Source: Pimelobacter simplex (GTDB lineage Bacteria; Actinomycetota; Actinomycetes; Propionibacteriales; Nocardioidaceae). Taken from it: 64,000 nt of DNA. The notes below the pieces were generated by a model. That model was not told the origin of the DNA and did no database searches. It worked only from the letters and a program-made list of their open reading frames with translations. The stretch spans positions 46,653 through 110,652 of the forward strand of contig JADCLI010000014.1 in assembly GCA_016803235.1 (NCBI GenBank), written 5' to 3'. This document shows, one piece after another, positions 1 to 8,771 of the stretch. The first letter of the stretch is position 1. Every line of letters starts with the position of its first letter. A program made the position numbers and the translations under genes.

Positions 1-1
1 G

Positions 2-52
2 TCGTTCGCCTACATGTCCTCACCGTGGGCCGAGAACCTGGGAGCACGCTGA
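2..52 (+). CDS. 3' end of an upstream gene, probably the transporter's peptide-binding protein (partial)
   Basis: An open frame enters from the left edge and stops at the TGA at 50-52, encoding the last 16 residues of a protein (SFAYMSSPWAENLGAR). The next start codon follows two bases later. Genes directly upstream of a DppB-type permease usually encode the extracellular substrate-binding lipoprotein, so that is the likely identity. This rests on position only; too little sequence is visible to name a family. Confidence 0.5.
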   Translation, partial: SFAYMSSPWAENLGAR

Positions 53-54
53 CC

Positions 55-1005
55 ATGCGGATCGGCTATCTGCTGCGCCGGGTCGCGATGCTGGCGGTGA
101 CGCTCCTCGTCGCCAGCTTCGTGATCTTCGCAGCGACCTACGTCGCGCCGGGCAACCCGCTCGCCGCGCTCTCCGGCGGCAAGTCGCTGTCGCCGGAGGC
201 GCAGACGGCTCTCGAGCGCCGCTACCACCTCGACGAGCCGTTCCTCGCGCAGTACTGGCACTGGTTGAGCGGCGCCGTGCGCGGTGACCTCGGGGTGTCG
301 ATCCCGCTGCACGAGGACGTGTCGACGCTCATCGCCGACCGCGCCTGGATCACGCTGAGCCTGGTGCTGTACGCCGCGGTGATCATCGTCATCCTCGGCA
401 TCGGCCTGGGCCTGCTCGCCGGGCTGCGACCGGGCTGGATCGACTCCTCGGTCCTGGTCATCTCCTCGATGGCGGCGGCCGTCCCGGCCTTCGTCGCGGC
501 GATCGTGCTGATCGCGGTGTTCGCGGTCTCCCTCGGGTGGTTCCCGACGATCGGCACCGGTGACGGCTTCCTCGGGCATCTGGAGCACCTGACCCTGCCG
601 GCGGTCGCGCTGGCGCTGTCGTCGGTGGCGGTCGTGGCCCGGGTGACCCGGACCGCGATCCGCGAGGAGGTGGCGCGCGAGCACGTGCAGACCGCCATCA
701 GCCGGGGCATCCCGCAGCACCTCGTGGTCACGCGGCACGTGCTGCGCAACGCGGCCATCCCGATCACCACGGTCACCGGCGTGACCATCGCGAGCCTGAT
801 CGCGATCTCGTCGGTGGTCGAGACCTCCTTCGGTCTCAACGGCCTGGGGCAGTACCTCGTGAAGTCGGCACAGGGCAAGGACATCGCCGTCGTGCAGGGC
901 ATCTCGCTCGTGCTGGTGGTGGCGTTCGTGCTGGTCAACCTCGTGGTCGACACGATGTACGCCGTCCTCGACCCGCGGGTCGAGCTCGGCGCGAGGGCAG
1001 CGTGA
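55..1005 (+). CDS. Peptide ABC transporter permease, DppB/OppB type
   Basis: Inner-membrane permease of an oligopeptide or dipeptide importer. It opens with a hydrophobic helix (LLRRVAMLAVTLLVASFVIF), followed by the periplasmic loop PGNPLAAL that is typical of DppB proteins, then several further membrane helices. The cytoplasmic EAA-type loop lies near residues 210-235 (RGIPQHLVVTRHVLRNA) and contacts the ATPases. At 316 residues the length is normal. I chose ATG 55 because it follows the upstream stop by two bases; a GTG at 25 would overlap the upstream gene. The gene overlaps its DppC-type partner by four bases (GTGA), so the five transporter genes form one operon. The substrate cannot be read from the sequence; peptides or nickel are both possible. 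Confidence 0.9.
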   Translation: MRIGYLLRRVAMLAVTLLVASFVIFAATYVAPGNPLAALSGGKSLSPEAQTALERRYHLDEPFLAQYWHWLSGAVRGDLGVSIPLHEDVSTLIADRAWITLSLVLYAAVIIVILGIGLGLLAGLRPGWIDSSVLVISSMAAAVPAFVAAIVLIAVFAVSLGWFPTIGTGDGFLGHLEHLTLPAVALALSSVAVVARVTRTAIREEVAREHVQTAISRGIPQHLVVTRHVLRNAAIPITTVTGVTIASLIAISSVVETSFGLNGLGQYLVKSAQGKDIAVVQGISLVLVVAFVLVNLVVDTMYAVLDPRVELGARAA

Positions 1006-1871
1006 GCGCCGTCGCCGCCCCGGTCGCGGGGACGAGGCCGGTCCGCGGGCGTCGTCGTACCGGGCTCGGGGCGACCGGCTGGGTCTCCGCGGCCGTGGTC
1101 GGCCTCGCCACCCTCGTCGCCGTCGTCGGACCGCTGGTCGCGCCGCACGACCCGAACCAGGCCGACCTGGTGCAGGCCTGGATCGGCCCGGGTGGGGACC
1201 ACCTGGTCGGCCTCGACGTGCAGGGCCGGGACGTGCTGTCCCGGATCCTCGCCGGTGCCCGCTCCTCGATGCTCGGGCCGCTGCTCATCGTCGTGATCTG
1301 CATGCTGGTGGGCTCGTTGCTCGGCCTGGTGTCCGCGTGGCGCGGCGGCATGGTCGACGCGGGTGTCTCGGCGGGCCTCGACATCCTGTTCGCCTTCCCG
1401 GGCGTGCTGCTGGCGGCACTCACGGCCGCGGTGTTCGGCGCCGGCCTGTGGGCGGCCGTGCTCGCGATGGCGGTGGCCTACACGCCCTTCGTGGCCCGGC
1501 TGCTGCGTGGTGCCATGCTCAAGGAGCGCAACCAGCCCTACATCACGGCGTTGGAGGTGCAGGGCCTCGGGGCCACCGCGATCTGCCTGCGGCACGTGCT
1601 GCCCAATGTGTTCCCCTTCATGGTCGCCCAGGGCTCGATCCTGTTCGGGTACGCGGTGCTCGACCTCGCGGTCATCTCCTACCTCGGCATCGGCGTGCAG
1701 CCGCCCGACCCGGACTGGGGCGTGATGATCTCGGAGAACCAGTCGGGCATCCTGCTCGGCTACCCGCTGCCCGCGCTGTGTGCCGGCGCCTGCATCGTCG
1801 CGGTCGTCGTGGCCATGAACCTGCTCGGTGAGCGGCTCCTCGAGCGGGCCGGGAAGGACGGTGGCCGATGA
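1002..1871 (+). CDS. Peptide ABC transporter permease, DppC/OppC type
   Basis: Second permease subunit, pairing with the preceding DppB-type protein. It shows an N-terminal membrane anchor, then the DppC signature (LVGLDVQGRDVLSRILAGAR) near residues 67-86, five further hydrophobic segments, and an EAA-type loop around residues 170-200 ending RHVLPN. At 289 residues it has the usual family length. Translation begins at GTG 1002 inside the previous gene's stop (GTGA overlap), and its own end overlaps the next start, so the proteins are probably made in equal amounts. Confidence 0.9.
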   Translation: MSAVAAPVAGTRPVRGRRRTGLGATGWVSAAVVGLATLVAVVGPLVAPHDPNQADLVQAWIGPGGDHLVGLDVQGRDVLSRILAGARSSMLGPLLIVVICMLVGSLLGLVSAWRGGMVDAGVSAGLDILFAFPGVLLAALTAAVFGAGLWAAVLAMAVAYTPFVARLLRGAMLKERNQPYITALEVQGLGATAICLRHVLPNVFPFMVAQGSILFGYAVLDLAVISYLGIGVQPPDPDWGVMISENQSGILLGYPLPALCAGACIVAVVVAMNLLGERLLERAGKDGGR

Positions 1872-2872
1872 ACCACCCCGAGAGTGCCCCGCTGCTCGAG
1901 GTCGACCGCCTCGGCCTCGACCTGCTCGTCGGTGGCGTGCACCGCTCGGTCCTGCGCGACGTGTCGTTCTCCGTCGCGCAGGGCGAGGCGGTCGGTCTCG
2001 TCGGCGAGTCCGGCTCGGGCAAGTCGATGACCGTGCGGGCGATCGACCGGCTGCTGCCGGCCGGCGCGCGCCAGCGCGGCAGCATCCGGTTCGACGGCAA
2101 GGACGTCGTGAGCCTCTCCGGCGCGGCACTGCGCAGCTACCGGGCCGAGGTCGCCGTCGTCTTCCAGGACCCGCGGGTGCACATCAACCCGGTCCGCAGG
2201 GTCGGTGACTTCATGACCGAGGTCCTGCGCACCAACCGCTCGGTCAGGAGGAGGGACGCCGGGGCGCGGGCCGTCGAGATGCTCGCGAAGGTCGGCATCC
2301 CCGACGGCGAGCGGCGTCTCGACCAGTACCCGCACGAGCTCTCCGGCGGCCTGTTGCAGCGGGTGATGATCGCCAGCACGCTGTTGACCGCGCCCCGGCT
2401 GCTGCTCGCCGACGAGCCGACGACCGCGCTGGACGTGACCACGCAGGCCGAGATCATGGGCCTGCTCGACGAGCTGCGCAGCGACCTGGGGCTGTCGATC
2501 CTGTTCATCACCCACGACCTCGACCTGGCCGCCGCGGTGTGCGACCGAACCGCGGTCATGTACGCCGGCGAGATCGTCGAGGTGCGCGAGTCCCGGTTGC
2601 TCCACGACGACCCGCTGCACCCCTACACCGCGGCGCTCGGCGCCGCCCGCCCGCTGCTCGACCGGACCGCCCGGCTGGTCGCGGTGCCCGGCCGGCCGCT
2701 CTCGGCGCTGGAGGCGCCGACCGACGGCTGCGCGTTCGCCGGCCGCTGCCCATACGTCGAACCGACCTGCACGTCCGCCGCCCCGGTGCTCGTGCCCGCC
2801 GACGGCGGCGCCGCCCGGTGCGTCCGCGTCGAGGCGCTGCGCGGAACCCTGGGAGGAGTGCCCCATGCCTGA
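1868..2872 (+). CDS. Peptide ABC transporter ATPase, DppD/OppD type
   Basis: Cytoplasmic ATPase powering the importer. Walker A is GESGSGKS near residue 47, the ABC signature LSGGLLQRV near 160, Walker B LLLADEPTTALD near 180, and the switch His lies in ITHDLD. The C-terminus carries the Cys-containing GCAFAGRCPYVEPTC segment typical of the oligopeptide ATPase tail domain. Its 334 residues are normal. It starts four bases inside the DppC-type gene (ATGA) and overlaps the next ATPase gene by eight bases. These ATPases normally work as a DppD-DppF heterodimer. Confidence 0.92.
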   Translation: MNHPESAPLLEVDRLGLDLLVGGVHRSVLRDVSFSVAQGEAVGLVGESGSGKSMTVRAIDRLLPAGARQRGSIRFDGKDVVSLSGAALRSYRAEVAVVFQDPRVHINPVRRVGDFMTEVLRTNRSVRRRDAGARAVEMLAKVGIPDGERRLDQYPHELSGGLLQRVMIASTLLTAPRLLLADEPTTALDVTTQAEIMGLLDELRSDLGLSILFITHDLDLAAAVCDRTAVMYAGEIVEVRESRLLHDDPLHPYTAALGAARPLLDRTARLVAVPGRPLSALEAPTDGCAFAGRCPYVEPTCTSAAPVLVPADGGAARCVRVEALRGTLGGVPHA

Positions 2873-3710
2873 CGTCTCCGATCCGGTCCTCGAGGTCGTC
2901 GGCCTGCGCAAGACCTTCGGCGACGTGGTCGCGGTGGAGGAGGTCTCCTTCGCCGTACGCCGGGGCGGGTCGCTCGCCATCGTCGGCGAGTCCGGCTCCG
3001 GCAAGACCACCGTCGCGAAGATGGTCACCGGCCAGGAGCGGCCCACCGCCGGCACCATCCGGGCCTGCGGTCGCGACCGCTCCGCCCCCGCTCGTGGGGG
3101 AGCGGAGCGGCGGTTGCGCGGCCGCGAGGTGCAGATCGTCTTCCAGGATCCGTACTCCAGCCTCGACCCGCGCCAGCCGGTGGACCGCGCGATCGACGAG
3201 GTGCTTCGCCTGCACCGCCCGGACTGGTCGGCGCCCCAGCGCGCCGAGCGCGTGGTCGAGCTGGTCGGCATGGTCGGGCTCGACGATCGGCAGGGCAGTG
3301 CACTGCCCCGGGCGCTGTCCGGCGGGCAGCGGCAGCGGGTCGCCATCGCCCGCGCGCTCGCGGCCGAGCCGGAGGTGCTGATCCTCGACGAGTCGGTCGC
3401 CGCCCTGGACGTGTCGATCCAGGCGCAGGTGCTCAACCTGCTCATCGACCTGCGCGAGCGGCTCGGGATCACCTACGTCCTGATCAGCCACGACCTCGCC
3501 GTGGTCCGCCAGCTCACCGAGACCGTCGTCGTCATGCACCGCGGCACGATCGTCGAGCGTGGACGCACCGAGGACGTCCTCGACGCCCCGCAGCACGACT
3601 ACACCCGCCGGCTGCGCGCCAGCGTCCCGACACCCGGCTGGGACCTGGCCGCCGTGCGACGGGCGCTGCACGAGACCCGCCCGGTGAGGCCGCTCACACC
3701 CAGTTGTTAG
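2865..3710 (+). CDS. Peptide ABC transporter ATPase, DppF/OppF type
   Basis: Second ATPase of the importer. Walker A is GESGSGKT, the signature LSGGQRQRVAIARAL, Walker B VLILDESVAALD and the switch His is in ISHDLAV. At 281 residues it is shorter than most DppF proteins (about 320) because the Cys-rich oligopeptide tail domain, present in its partner, is missing; the protein ends soon after the nucleotide-binding fold. A short insertion rich in Arg and Gly precedes the Q-loop (residues about 70-85). Last gene of the transporter operon. Confidence 0.9.
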   Translation: MPDVSDPVLEVVGLRKTFGDVVAVEEVSFAVRRGGSLAIVGESGSGKTTVAKMVTGQERPTAGTIRACGRDRSAPARGGAERRLRGREVQIVFQDPYSSLDPRQPVDRAIDEVLRLHRPDWSAPQRAERVVELVGMVGLDDRQGSALPRALSGGQRQRVAIARALAAEPEVLILDESVAALDVSIQAQVLNLLIDLRERLGITYVLISHDLAVVRQLTETVVVMHRGTIVERGRTEDVLDAPQHDYTRRLRASVPTPGWDLAAVRRALHETRPVRPLTPSC

Positions 3711-3721
3711 CCTCGGGAGTG

Positions 3722-4465
3722 ATGACTCGCGACATGGTGTTGGCCGTACCGGACCAACAGGCCGAGCCGGTGACCCCGGACGTCCTCGACTCCCTGCTCA
3801 ACACCCCGGTCACCCGGGGCGTGGGGGGTGTCGCGGTCTGGCGGATCCCGACCGCGAGCCTCGGCGACGAGGAGCTCGAGGTGGCCCGCGACTGGCTCGA
3901 CGAGGGCGAGCGGCAGCAGGCGTCGTCGTACGTCCGGGCCGAGCTGCGCCGGGCCTACGAGATCGCCCACGCCGCCGCCCGCCTGGTCGTCGGCGCGGTG
4001 ACCGACACCCCGCCCGAGAAGGTCGTCTGGGGCCGGCACGCCTGCCCCGGGTGCGGTGAGCCCCACGGCCGGCCGCGCGCGGAGGGGGCGGGCGTCGAGT
4101 TCTCGTTGAGCCACACCCCCGGCCAGGTGCTGGTGGCCGTGGCCGACGTCGCCGTCGGTGTGGACGTCGAGCGGCACCCCGACGACCCGGTCGCGCTGGC
4201 CCGGCTGCTCCACCCGCGCGAGTGCGAGGAGATCGAGGCCGCCGCGCACGGCACCCTCGACGGCGGACGCGCCAGCGTGCGGTTCACCCGTGCCTGGTCG
4301 CGCACCGAGGCCTACCTCAAGGGGATCGGCATCGGGCTGGGCCGCGACCCCCACCTCGACTACCTCGGCACCGACGGCGCGTCGAGCCGGACCCTGGGCG
4401 CATGGACCGTGCGCGACGTCGTCGTCCCCGAGGGGTACGGCGCCGCCCTCGCCGTGCTGGCCTGA
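3722..4465 (+). CDS. 4'-phosphopantetheinyl transferase, Sfp superfamily
   Basis: Transfers the phosphopantetheine arm of CoA to a carrier-protein serine, activating polyketide, nonribosomal peptide or fatty acid carrier domains in the cytoplasm. The two signature motifs are present: VGVDVER (magnesium ligand Asp) in mid protein and RAWSRTEAYLKGIGIGLGRD further on, with the invariant Glu and Lys. A zinc-like CPGCGEPHGRPR segment precedes SLSHTPGQ, where the His belongs to the CoA-binding region. About 247 residues, like Sfp-type enzymes. I prefer ATG 3722, preceded by a GGGAG; an in-frame TTG at 3704 would overlap the transporter. No megasynthase is nearby, so the carrier partner is encoded elsewhere. 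Confidence 0.85.
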   Translation: MTRDMVLAVPDQQAEPVTPDVLDSLLNTPVTRGVGGVAVWRIPTASLGDEELEVARDWLDEGERQQASSYVRAELRRAYEIAHAAARLVVGAVTDTPPEKVVWGRHACPGCGEPHGRPRAEGAGVEFSLSHTPGQVLVAVADVAVGVDVERHPDDPVALARLLHPRECEEIEAAAHGTLDGGRASVRFTRAWSRTEAYLKGIGIGLGRDPHLDYLGTDGASSRTLGAWTVRDVVVPEGYGAALAVLA

Positions 4466-4579
4466 TCGCTGCCCGCCTGGTTCCCCGCCGGCCACCTGAC
4501 AGCGGATCCTGTGGTGCCGGTCACGCGCGAAGGTTAAATCTCTCGTGGGCGGGCCGGTTTTACCCGAAAACCCCGCGAT

Positions 4580-4594
4580 CGGGACTTTGGTCCT
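4580..4594. promoter_or_regulatory. DosR/DevR-like box upstream of the surface protein gene
   Basis: The stretch GGGACTTTGGTCCT contains a perfect GGAC-N4-GTCC inverted repeat (4582-4593). It matches the core of the mycobacterial dormancy-regulator box, GGGAC-N5-GTCCC, except at the last base. It lies about 210 bases before the surface protein start in a 338-base gap that otherwise shows no gene. The family assignment is inference from motif similarity. Confidence 0.4.
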
Positions 4595-4803
4595 GCATAG
4601 GGTGCTGATCTGGGTTCTGGCCTGCCCCTCCTGCTCGGGAGGCGTGGACGGCCGGAGCGATGCGTGTCGGACCTGTGTTCGCGGTGGGGCGTGGACGTCG
4701 GGTACGACGCTGCTGTCGTGCGTCCTCGGACCGCCCGCGTCCTCACCTCTGCAATGGTCGCGACGACCCCCCTCGGCGCGGCGCCATGGGGGTTTTCCCG
4801 CAC

Positions 4804-6777
4804 ATGTCCAGTTCCTTGCGCCGGTTCCGGCGCGATGCCGAGCCGGCCCGGCCCCGAGGGGCTCGCCGGCGGCGCCACAAGATCGCACTCCTGCTGCCGG
4901 CCGTGGTGGTGGCGAGCACCGTCCTCAGCGGTCCCGCCCACGCCGACGACGTCGACGACCCGGCGCCCGCGTCGCCGGACTCCTCGCAGACCGCACCGGC
5001 GCCCGACCCGGCGCCGAGCGACGACCCGAAGCCGGAGCCGAAGCCGGAGCCCGCCCCGGAGCCGAAGCCGGCCCCGGAGCCCGAGCCCAGTGACGACCCG
5101 GCCCCTGCGCCCGCCGCCGAGCCCTCCGACGCCCGCGACGAGAAGGCCGACACCGCCGACGCCGGGAAGGCGCCGCAGGCCGAGCCCGTCGCCGTCAGCC
5201 CGTCCGCCGGCACCGTCTTCTCGGCCGCCGCCAAGGCCAGCGGGGACAAGGCCGCGGTGCCGGCTGCCGCGAACGAGAAGAAGGTGGTGGTGTGCAAGTA
5301 CGTCAGCACGCCCCCCGGCTACTCGCACCACGTGATCGTCCCGTCGGTGAACTCGCTCAAGGACTGGGACCCGTCGATGGGCTTCCCCTCCTTCGCGTTC
5401 GCCGACGCCCACGACTCGATCGTGATCCGGTACCTCGGCGACGACGAGATTCCCGGCCAGGTGCCGAACTCGGCGTGCCCGAACCTGATCAAGAAGCCGG
5501 TCCCGCAGCTGGTCAACCCCTGCGGTCCCGACAACGCGGTCTGGGCGGACCTCACCGGCACCGGCTTCACCGCCGTCCGCCAGCTCGACGGCAGCCTCGT
5601 CGTCACGGCGAGCCCGGGCTACTGGTTCGCGCCGCTGACCATCCCGCCGACGACCGAGTTCACGATCCCGGCGCCGGTCGACAGCGATCCGGACAACCAG
5701 GCCTGCCAGGGCGCCATCGTCCCGCCGGCCCCGCAGGCGGTCGACGAGTGCGGCGACGGCATCGTCCAGTGGGCCGACCCGGCCGAGAGCGACGACTACA
5801 CGTGGAAGCGCAACCAGGACGGCAGCGTCACGTTCACGGCCGTCCCGCCGGCGGTCTTCCCGGGTGGCGAGTCGACGTACTCGTGGCCGGCCCCGACCGC
5901 GGAGCAGGAGGCCTGCCCGAAGAAGGTCGTGGTCTGCAAGTACGTCACCAAGCCCGGCGGCGTCCAGCACCACATCGTCATCGTGAGCGTCAACGCGGTC
6001 GACCCGTCGGGCAGCGGCAAGACCTGGGACCAGGTCACCGACGCCGACTTCCCGTTCCCGTTCGAGGACGCGCAGGATTCCATCGCGATCGGGTTCGCCG
6101 ACAAGGGCGACCAGTCGCACGACTTCACGCCGGAGGACTGCGGCACGAAGGTCGACCCGCCGGTCGTGCCCGAGGTGGACCCCTGCAACCCGACGGGTGT
6201 CACCAGCAACATCGCCTTCGGTGCCGTCCCGGAGGGTCCGTGGACCGCGGACACTTCGGTGGCCGGCCAGATCACCTTCACGGCGACCGGCAGCAACTAC
6301 TTCGGCACCACCGGTGAGGGCGACGACAAGGTCTTCGTGAAGACCCACGTCGTCAAGCTCGGCTCCGACAGTGGCGAGAAGTGCCTGATCGCTCCGGCGA
6401 TCGCGCCGAACGACCCGTGCAACCCGGCGGGTGTCACGGCGAACGCGACCTGGGTGCTCCCTGCCGAGACCGCGGACTACTCGGTCTCCGTCGTGGACGG
6501 CGTGATCAAGCTGATCGCCAAGCTCGGCAAGGTGTTCGAGAGCGGCCAGCCCACCTACACCTACAACCTCGCGGCCACCCCGACCGACTCGGGTGTCGCC
6601 TGTGAGGTCGGCGGTGTCGAGGAGGCCGTCAACACGTCGAAGGACGAGGTCGACGGCGCGCAGGCCGCCACCGGCCTGCCGAACACCGGCGGCCCCGCGG
6701 GCTGGCTGATGCCGCTGGGCGTCGGCCTGGTCCTGGCCGGAGCCGGCCTGGTGCTCGGTCGGCGCAGGACGGCCTGA
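4804..6777 (+). CDS. Secreted, LPXTG-anchored surface protein with repeated Cys-containing modules
   Basis: A sortase substrate displayed on the cell wall. From ATG 4804: an Arg-rich N-terminus, a hydrophobic signal segment (KIALLLPAVVVASTVLSG) with likely cleavage after AHA, then a Pro/Glu/Lys spacer rich in PEPKPEP units. Two copies of a module of about 70 residues follow, each opening KKVVVCKYV with a conserved HH and VSVN, interleaved with shorter CxPxxV-type units (WADLTGTGF, WADPAESDD, NPCNPAGV). The end is a full sorting signal: LPNTGG, a hydrophobic helix, then RRR. The modules look like beta-sandwich domains; the ligand is unknown. Upstream in-frame ATGs at 4786 and 4660 are less likely starts because they precede the signal peptide. 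Monocistronic; the hairpin after it ends transcription. Confidence 0.85.
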   Translation: MSSSLRRFRRDAEPARPRGARRRRHKIALLLPAVVVASTVLSGPAHADDVDDPAPASPDSSQTAPAPDPAPSDDPKPEPKPEPAPEPKPAPEPEPSDDPAPAPAAEPSDARDEKADTADAGKAPQAEPVAVSPSAGTVFSAAAKASGDKAAVPAAANEKKVVVCKYVSTPPGYSHHVIVPSVNSLKDWDPSMGFPSFAFADAHDSIVIRYLGDDEIPGQVPNSACPNLIKKPVPQLVNPCGPDNAVWADLTGTGFTAVRQLDGSLVVTASPGYWFAPLTIPPTTEFTIPAPVDSDPDNQACQGAIVPPAPQAVDECGDGIVQWADPAESDDYTWKRNQDGSVTFTAVPPAVFPGGESTYSWPAPTAEQEACPKKVVVCKYVTKPGGVQHHIVIVSVNAVDPSGSGKTWDQVTDADFPFPFEDAQDSIAIGFADKGDQSHDFTPEDCGTKVDPPVVPEVDPCNPTGVTSNIAFGAVPEGPWTADTSVAGQITFTATGSNYFGTTGEGDDKVFVKTHVVKLGSDSGEKCLIAPAIAPNDPCNPAGVTANATWVLPAETADYSVSVVDGVIKLIAKLGKVFESGQPTYTYNLAATPTDSGVACEVGGVEEAVNTSKDEVDGAQAATGLPNTGGPAGWLMPLGVGLVLAGAGLVLGRRRTA

Positions 6778-6807
6778 GTCCTGAGGGACTGATCGCCTGA
6801 GATGCAC

Positions 6808-6842
6808 GGAGCCCGTGCCGAGGAATCCTCGGCACGGGCTCC
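6808..6842. terminator. Strong bidirectional hairpin terminator
   Basis: A perfect 15-base stem (GGAGCCCGTGCCGAG and its complement), with the small loop able to pair further, lies between two convergent genes 31 bases after one stop and 19 bases before the other. Its symmetry suits termination from both sides. Confidence 0.85.
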
Positions 6843-6860
6843 TTGCCTGTCGGGACAGCG

Positions 6861-7910
6861 TCACTGGGGGACACGGACGACGACGCGGCCCATCGTCTGC
6901 CGTCTCTCCTGGCGTTCCATGGCCGCGGGCAGGTCGTCGAAGGCGATCTCCTCGGTGACGACCGTGCGGATCGCGCCGGAGCGCAGCATCGTCAGCAGCC
7001 GCGCGTGCGCGTGCTGGCCCTCCGAGCGCGCGGGCCAGTTGAAGCCCAGGGTCTGTCGCAGGCCGAGCGGGTCGTCGACGTAGACCAGGCAGACGCCGTA
7101 CAGGGAGAAGTTGCCGTAGACCGCCGGGGCGGTGGTGACAGGGGCGCCGTCGTTGGCGATGTCCTGGCTGTAGCCGACCAACAGGTGGCGACCGTGGATG
7201 CCCATGCAGCGGAAGGTCTCGGTGGTCACGGTGCCACCGACGGTGTCGTAGGCGACGTCGACGCCGTGGCCGAAGGTGGCCTCGTTGACCTGGTCGGCGA
7301 AGCCACCGTCGAGGTAGTCGATGACGACGTCGGCGCCCAGGCTGCGGGCGAACTCGACCTTCTCCGGCCCACCCGCGGTGGCGATCACCGTGGCGCCGAG
7401 CGCCTTGCCGAGCTGGACGGCGGCCGAGCCGTTGCCACCCGCGGCGGCGTGCACGAGCAGGGTCTCCCCGGGCTTGATCCGGGCGCGGTCGACCAGGGCG
7501 AACCAGCCGAGGTGGCAGGGATAGTGGACCGCGGCGGCATCGGCGTCGGAGAGCCACGACGGCAGCACCTGCGTGGTCGCGGCGTCGAGGATCGCGTACT
7601 GCGCGAAGCCGCCGTGCGCCATGACGGGGATACCCATCACCCGCTGCCCGACGAGGTGCTCGGCGCCGGGACCGGCGCTCTCCACGACGCCGACCGATTC
7701 CATGCCCGGCGTGAACGGCGGCGTGAGCGGCAGGACCGCGTAGCGGCCGCGGACCACGTCGGTGTCGTTGAGGTTCACGCAGAAGGCGGCGACCTTGACC
7801 CGGACCTCGCCGGGTCCGGGCTCCCGCACCTCGGTGCTCCGGCGCTGCAGCACCTTGGTCGGGTCGCCGAGGTCGGTCGCGACCCAGGAGTCGGCGGTGA
7901 GGACGGTCAT
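6861..7910 (-). CDS. Zinc-independent MDR-family oxidoreductase, quinone oxidoreductase-like
   Basis: Probable NAD(P)H-dependent quinone or enone reductase of the medium-chain dehydrogenase/reductase superfamily. The N-terminal GroES-like half holds FCVNLNDTDVVRGRY and PGMESVGVVESAGPG; the Rossmann half has the dinucleotide motif VHAAAGGNGSAAVQLGKALGA near residues 150-170. The catalytic-zinc cysteines of true alcohol dehydrogenases are missing, as in quinone reductases. 349 residues, normal length. It follows the TetR gene on the same strand with a clear AGGAGG-type ribosome site, so the pair is probably a regulator-target operon responding to an electrophile or quinone. Confidence 0.85.
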   Translation of the reverse strand: MTVLTADSWVATDLGDPTKVLQRRSTEVREPGPGEVRVKVAAFCVNLNDTDVVRGRYAVLPLTPPFTPGMESVGVVESAGPGAEHLVGQRVMGIPVMAHGGFAQYAILDAATTQVLPSWLSDADAAAVHYPCHLGWFALVDRARIKPGETLLVHAAAGGNGSAAVQLGKALGATVIATAGGPEKVEFARSLGADVVIDYLDGGFADQVNEATFGHGVDVAYDTVGGTVTTETFRCMGIHGRHLLVGYSQDIANDGAPVTTAPAVYGNFSLYGVCLVYVDDPLGLRQTLGFNWPARSEGQHAHARLLTMLRSGAIRTVVTEEIAFDDLPAAMERQERRQTMGRVVVRVPQ

Positions 7911-7962
7911 GCGGGCACCTCCAGGAGGATTCGGGTGCCGCGAACGCTAAACGTTATTACCT

Positions 7963-8556
7963 CTACGAAACAAGGCCCTGGAGGGCGCGATCGGTGATCC
8001 GCGCCGCATTCCTCGCCATCAGGCGGGCCGTGGGCCGGTCGCGGGTCATCGCGGTGAAGGTGAGGGCGGCGAGGAAGTGCTCGAAGGCCGCCCGGACGTC
8101 GTCCGGCGACACCTCGCCGCCGAGCCCGGCGGCCTCGACGGCACCGGTGAAGGCCGCCAGGACCGGCTCCTCGGCCCAGGCGCGCAGCCGGGTGTGCTCG
8201 TCCGGGGCGTCGTAGTGGGCGAGGATCAGGCCCGGCAGCGCCGCGTGCACGGGCGGGGTGAGCAGCTCCTCGAGCACCACGTCGGCCAGCCGGGCCAGGT
8301 CGGCCTCGAGGTCCCCGGTCGGCTCCGGGGGCGACCACTCGGAGACGGCGAAGATCGCGAACTCGACCAGCTCGGCCTTGGTGCCCCACCGCCGGTACAC
8401 CGTGGGCTGGCCGACGCCGGCGCGCAGGGCGACCTCCTTGAAGCTGACCGCCTCGTAGCCGCCCTCGACCAGCAGCGCCAGCACGGCGGCACGGACGGCG
8501 CCCTCGACGCGGGGGTCACGGGGTCGGCCCGGGGAGGCGGCGGGTGGCGTGGACAC
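7963..8556 (-). CDS. TetR-family transcriptional regulator
   Basis: The N-terminal helix-turn-helix (FKEVALRAGVGQPTVYRRWGTKAELV) is followed by an alpha-helical ligand-binding domain, 197 residues in all. The GTG at 8556 (VSTPPAAS) is preferred; an in-frame ATG at 8673 would add an unstructured Arg-rich leader. The stop lies 52 bases before the oxidoreductase start. In that gap AACG-N5-CGTT (7943-7955) is a short symmetric site that could be an operator. Likely represses itself and the oxidoreductase; the ligand is unknown. Confidence 0.85.
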   Translation of the reverse strand: MSTPPAASPGRPRDPRVEGAVRAAVLALLVEGGYEAVSFKEVALRAGVGQPTVYRRWGTKAELVEFAIFAVSEWSPPEPTGDLEADLARLADVVLEELLTPPVHAALPGLILAHYDAPDEHTRLRAWAEEPVLAAFTGAVEAAGLGGEVSPDDVRAAFEHFLAALTFTAMTRDRPTARLMARNAARITDRALQGLVS

Positions 8557-8748
8557 GGGGTCATTGTGCTCGATCGATAGCCCCGCCCCGGCCGCCTCCG
8601 CATCGCGAGCCCGATCGACACGCTTTCGACGCGCGGTCGCCCGGACGGGGCGTCCATCGCCTCCGGGGAGCACCTGCCTGGCTGCGCAAGGAGATCGCCG
8701 AGTCGGTTCGCCGAGCGGCAGCCCGTCCTCGGCTGAGGCCGGCCCGGG

Positions 8749-8771
8749 CCCGTCGGGCTACGCCCGACGGG
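8749..8771. terminator. Hairpin with the aldehyde dehydrogenase stop codon in its loop
   Basis: CCCGTCGGGC and its exact complement flank a three-base loop, and the TAG stop of the minus-strand aldehyde dehydrogenase (8758-8760) falls in the stem-loop junction. It sits at the end of the amine catabolism operon and is a likely terminator. Confidence 0.55.

Noticed and set aside
4534-7557. A minus-strand open frame of about 1,000 codons
   Set aside because: It is antisense to the surface protein and oxidoreductase genes, has an Arg/Gly/Val-rich shadow composition, and arises from high GC content.
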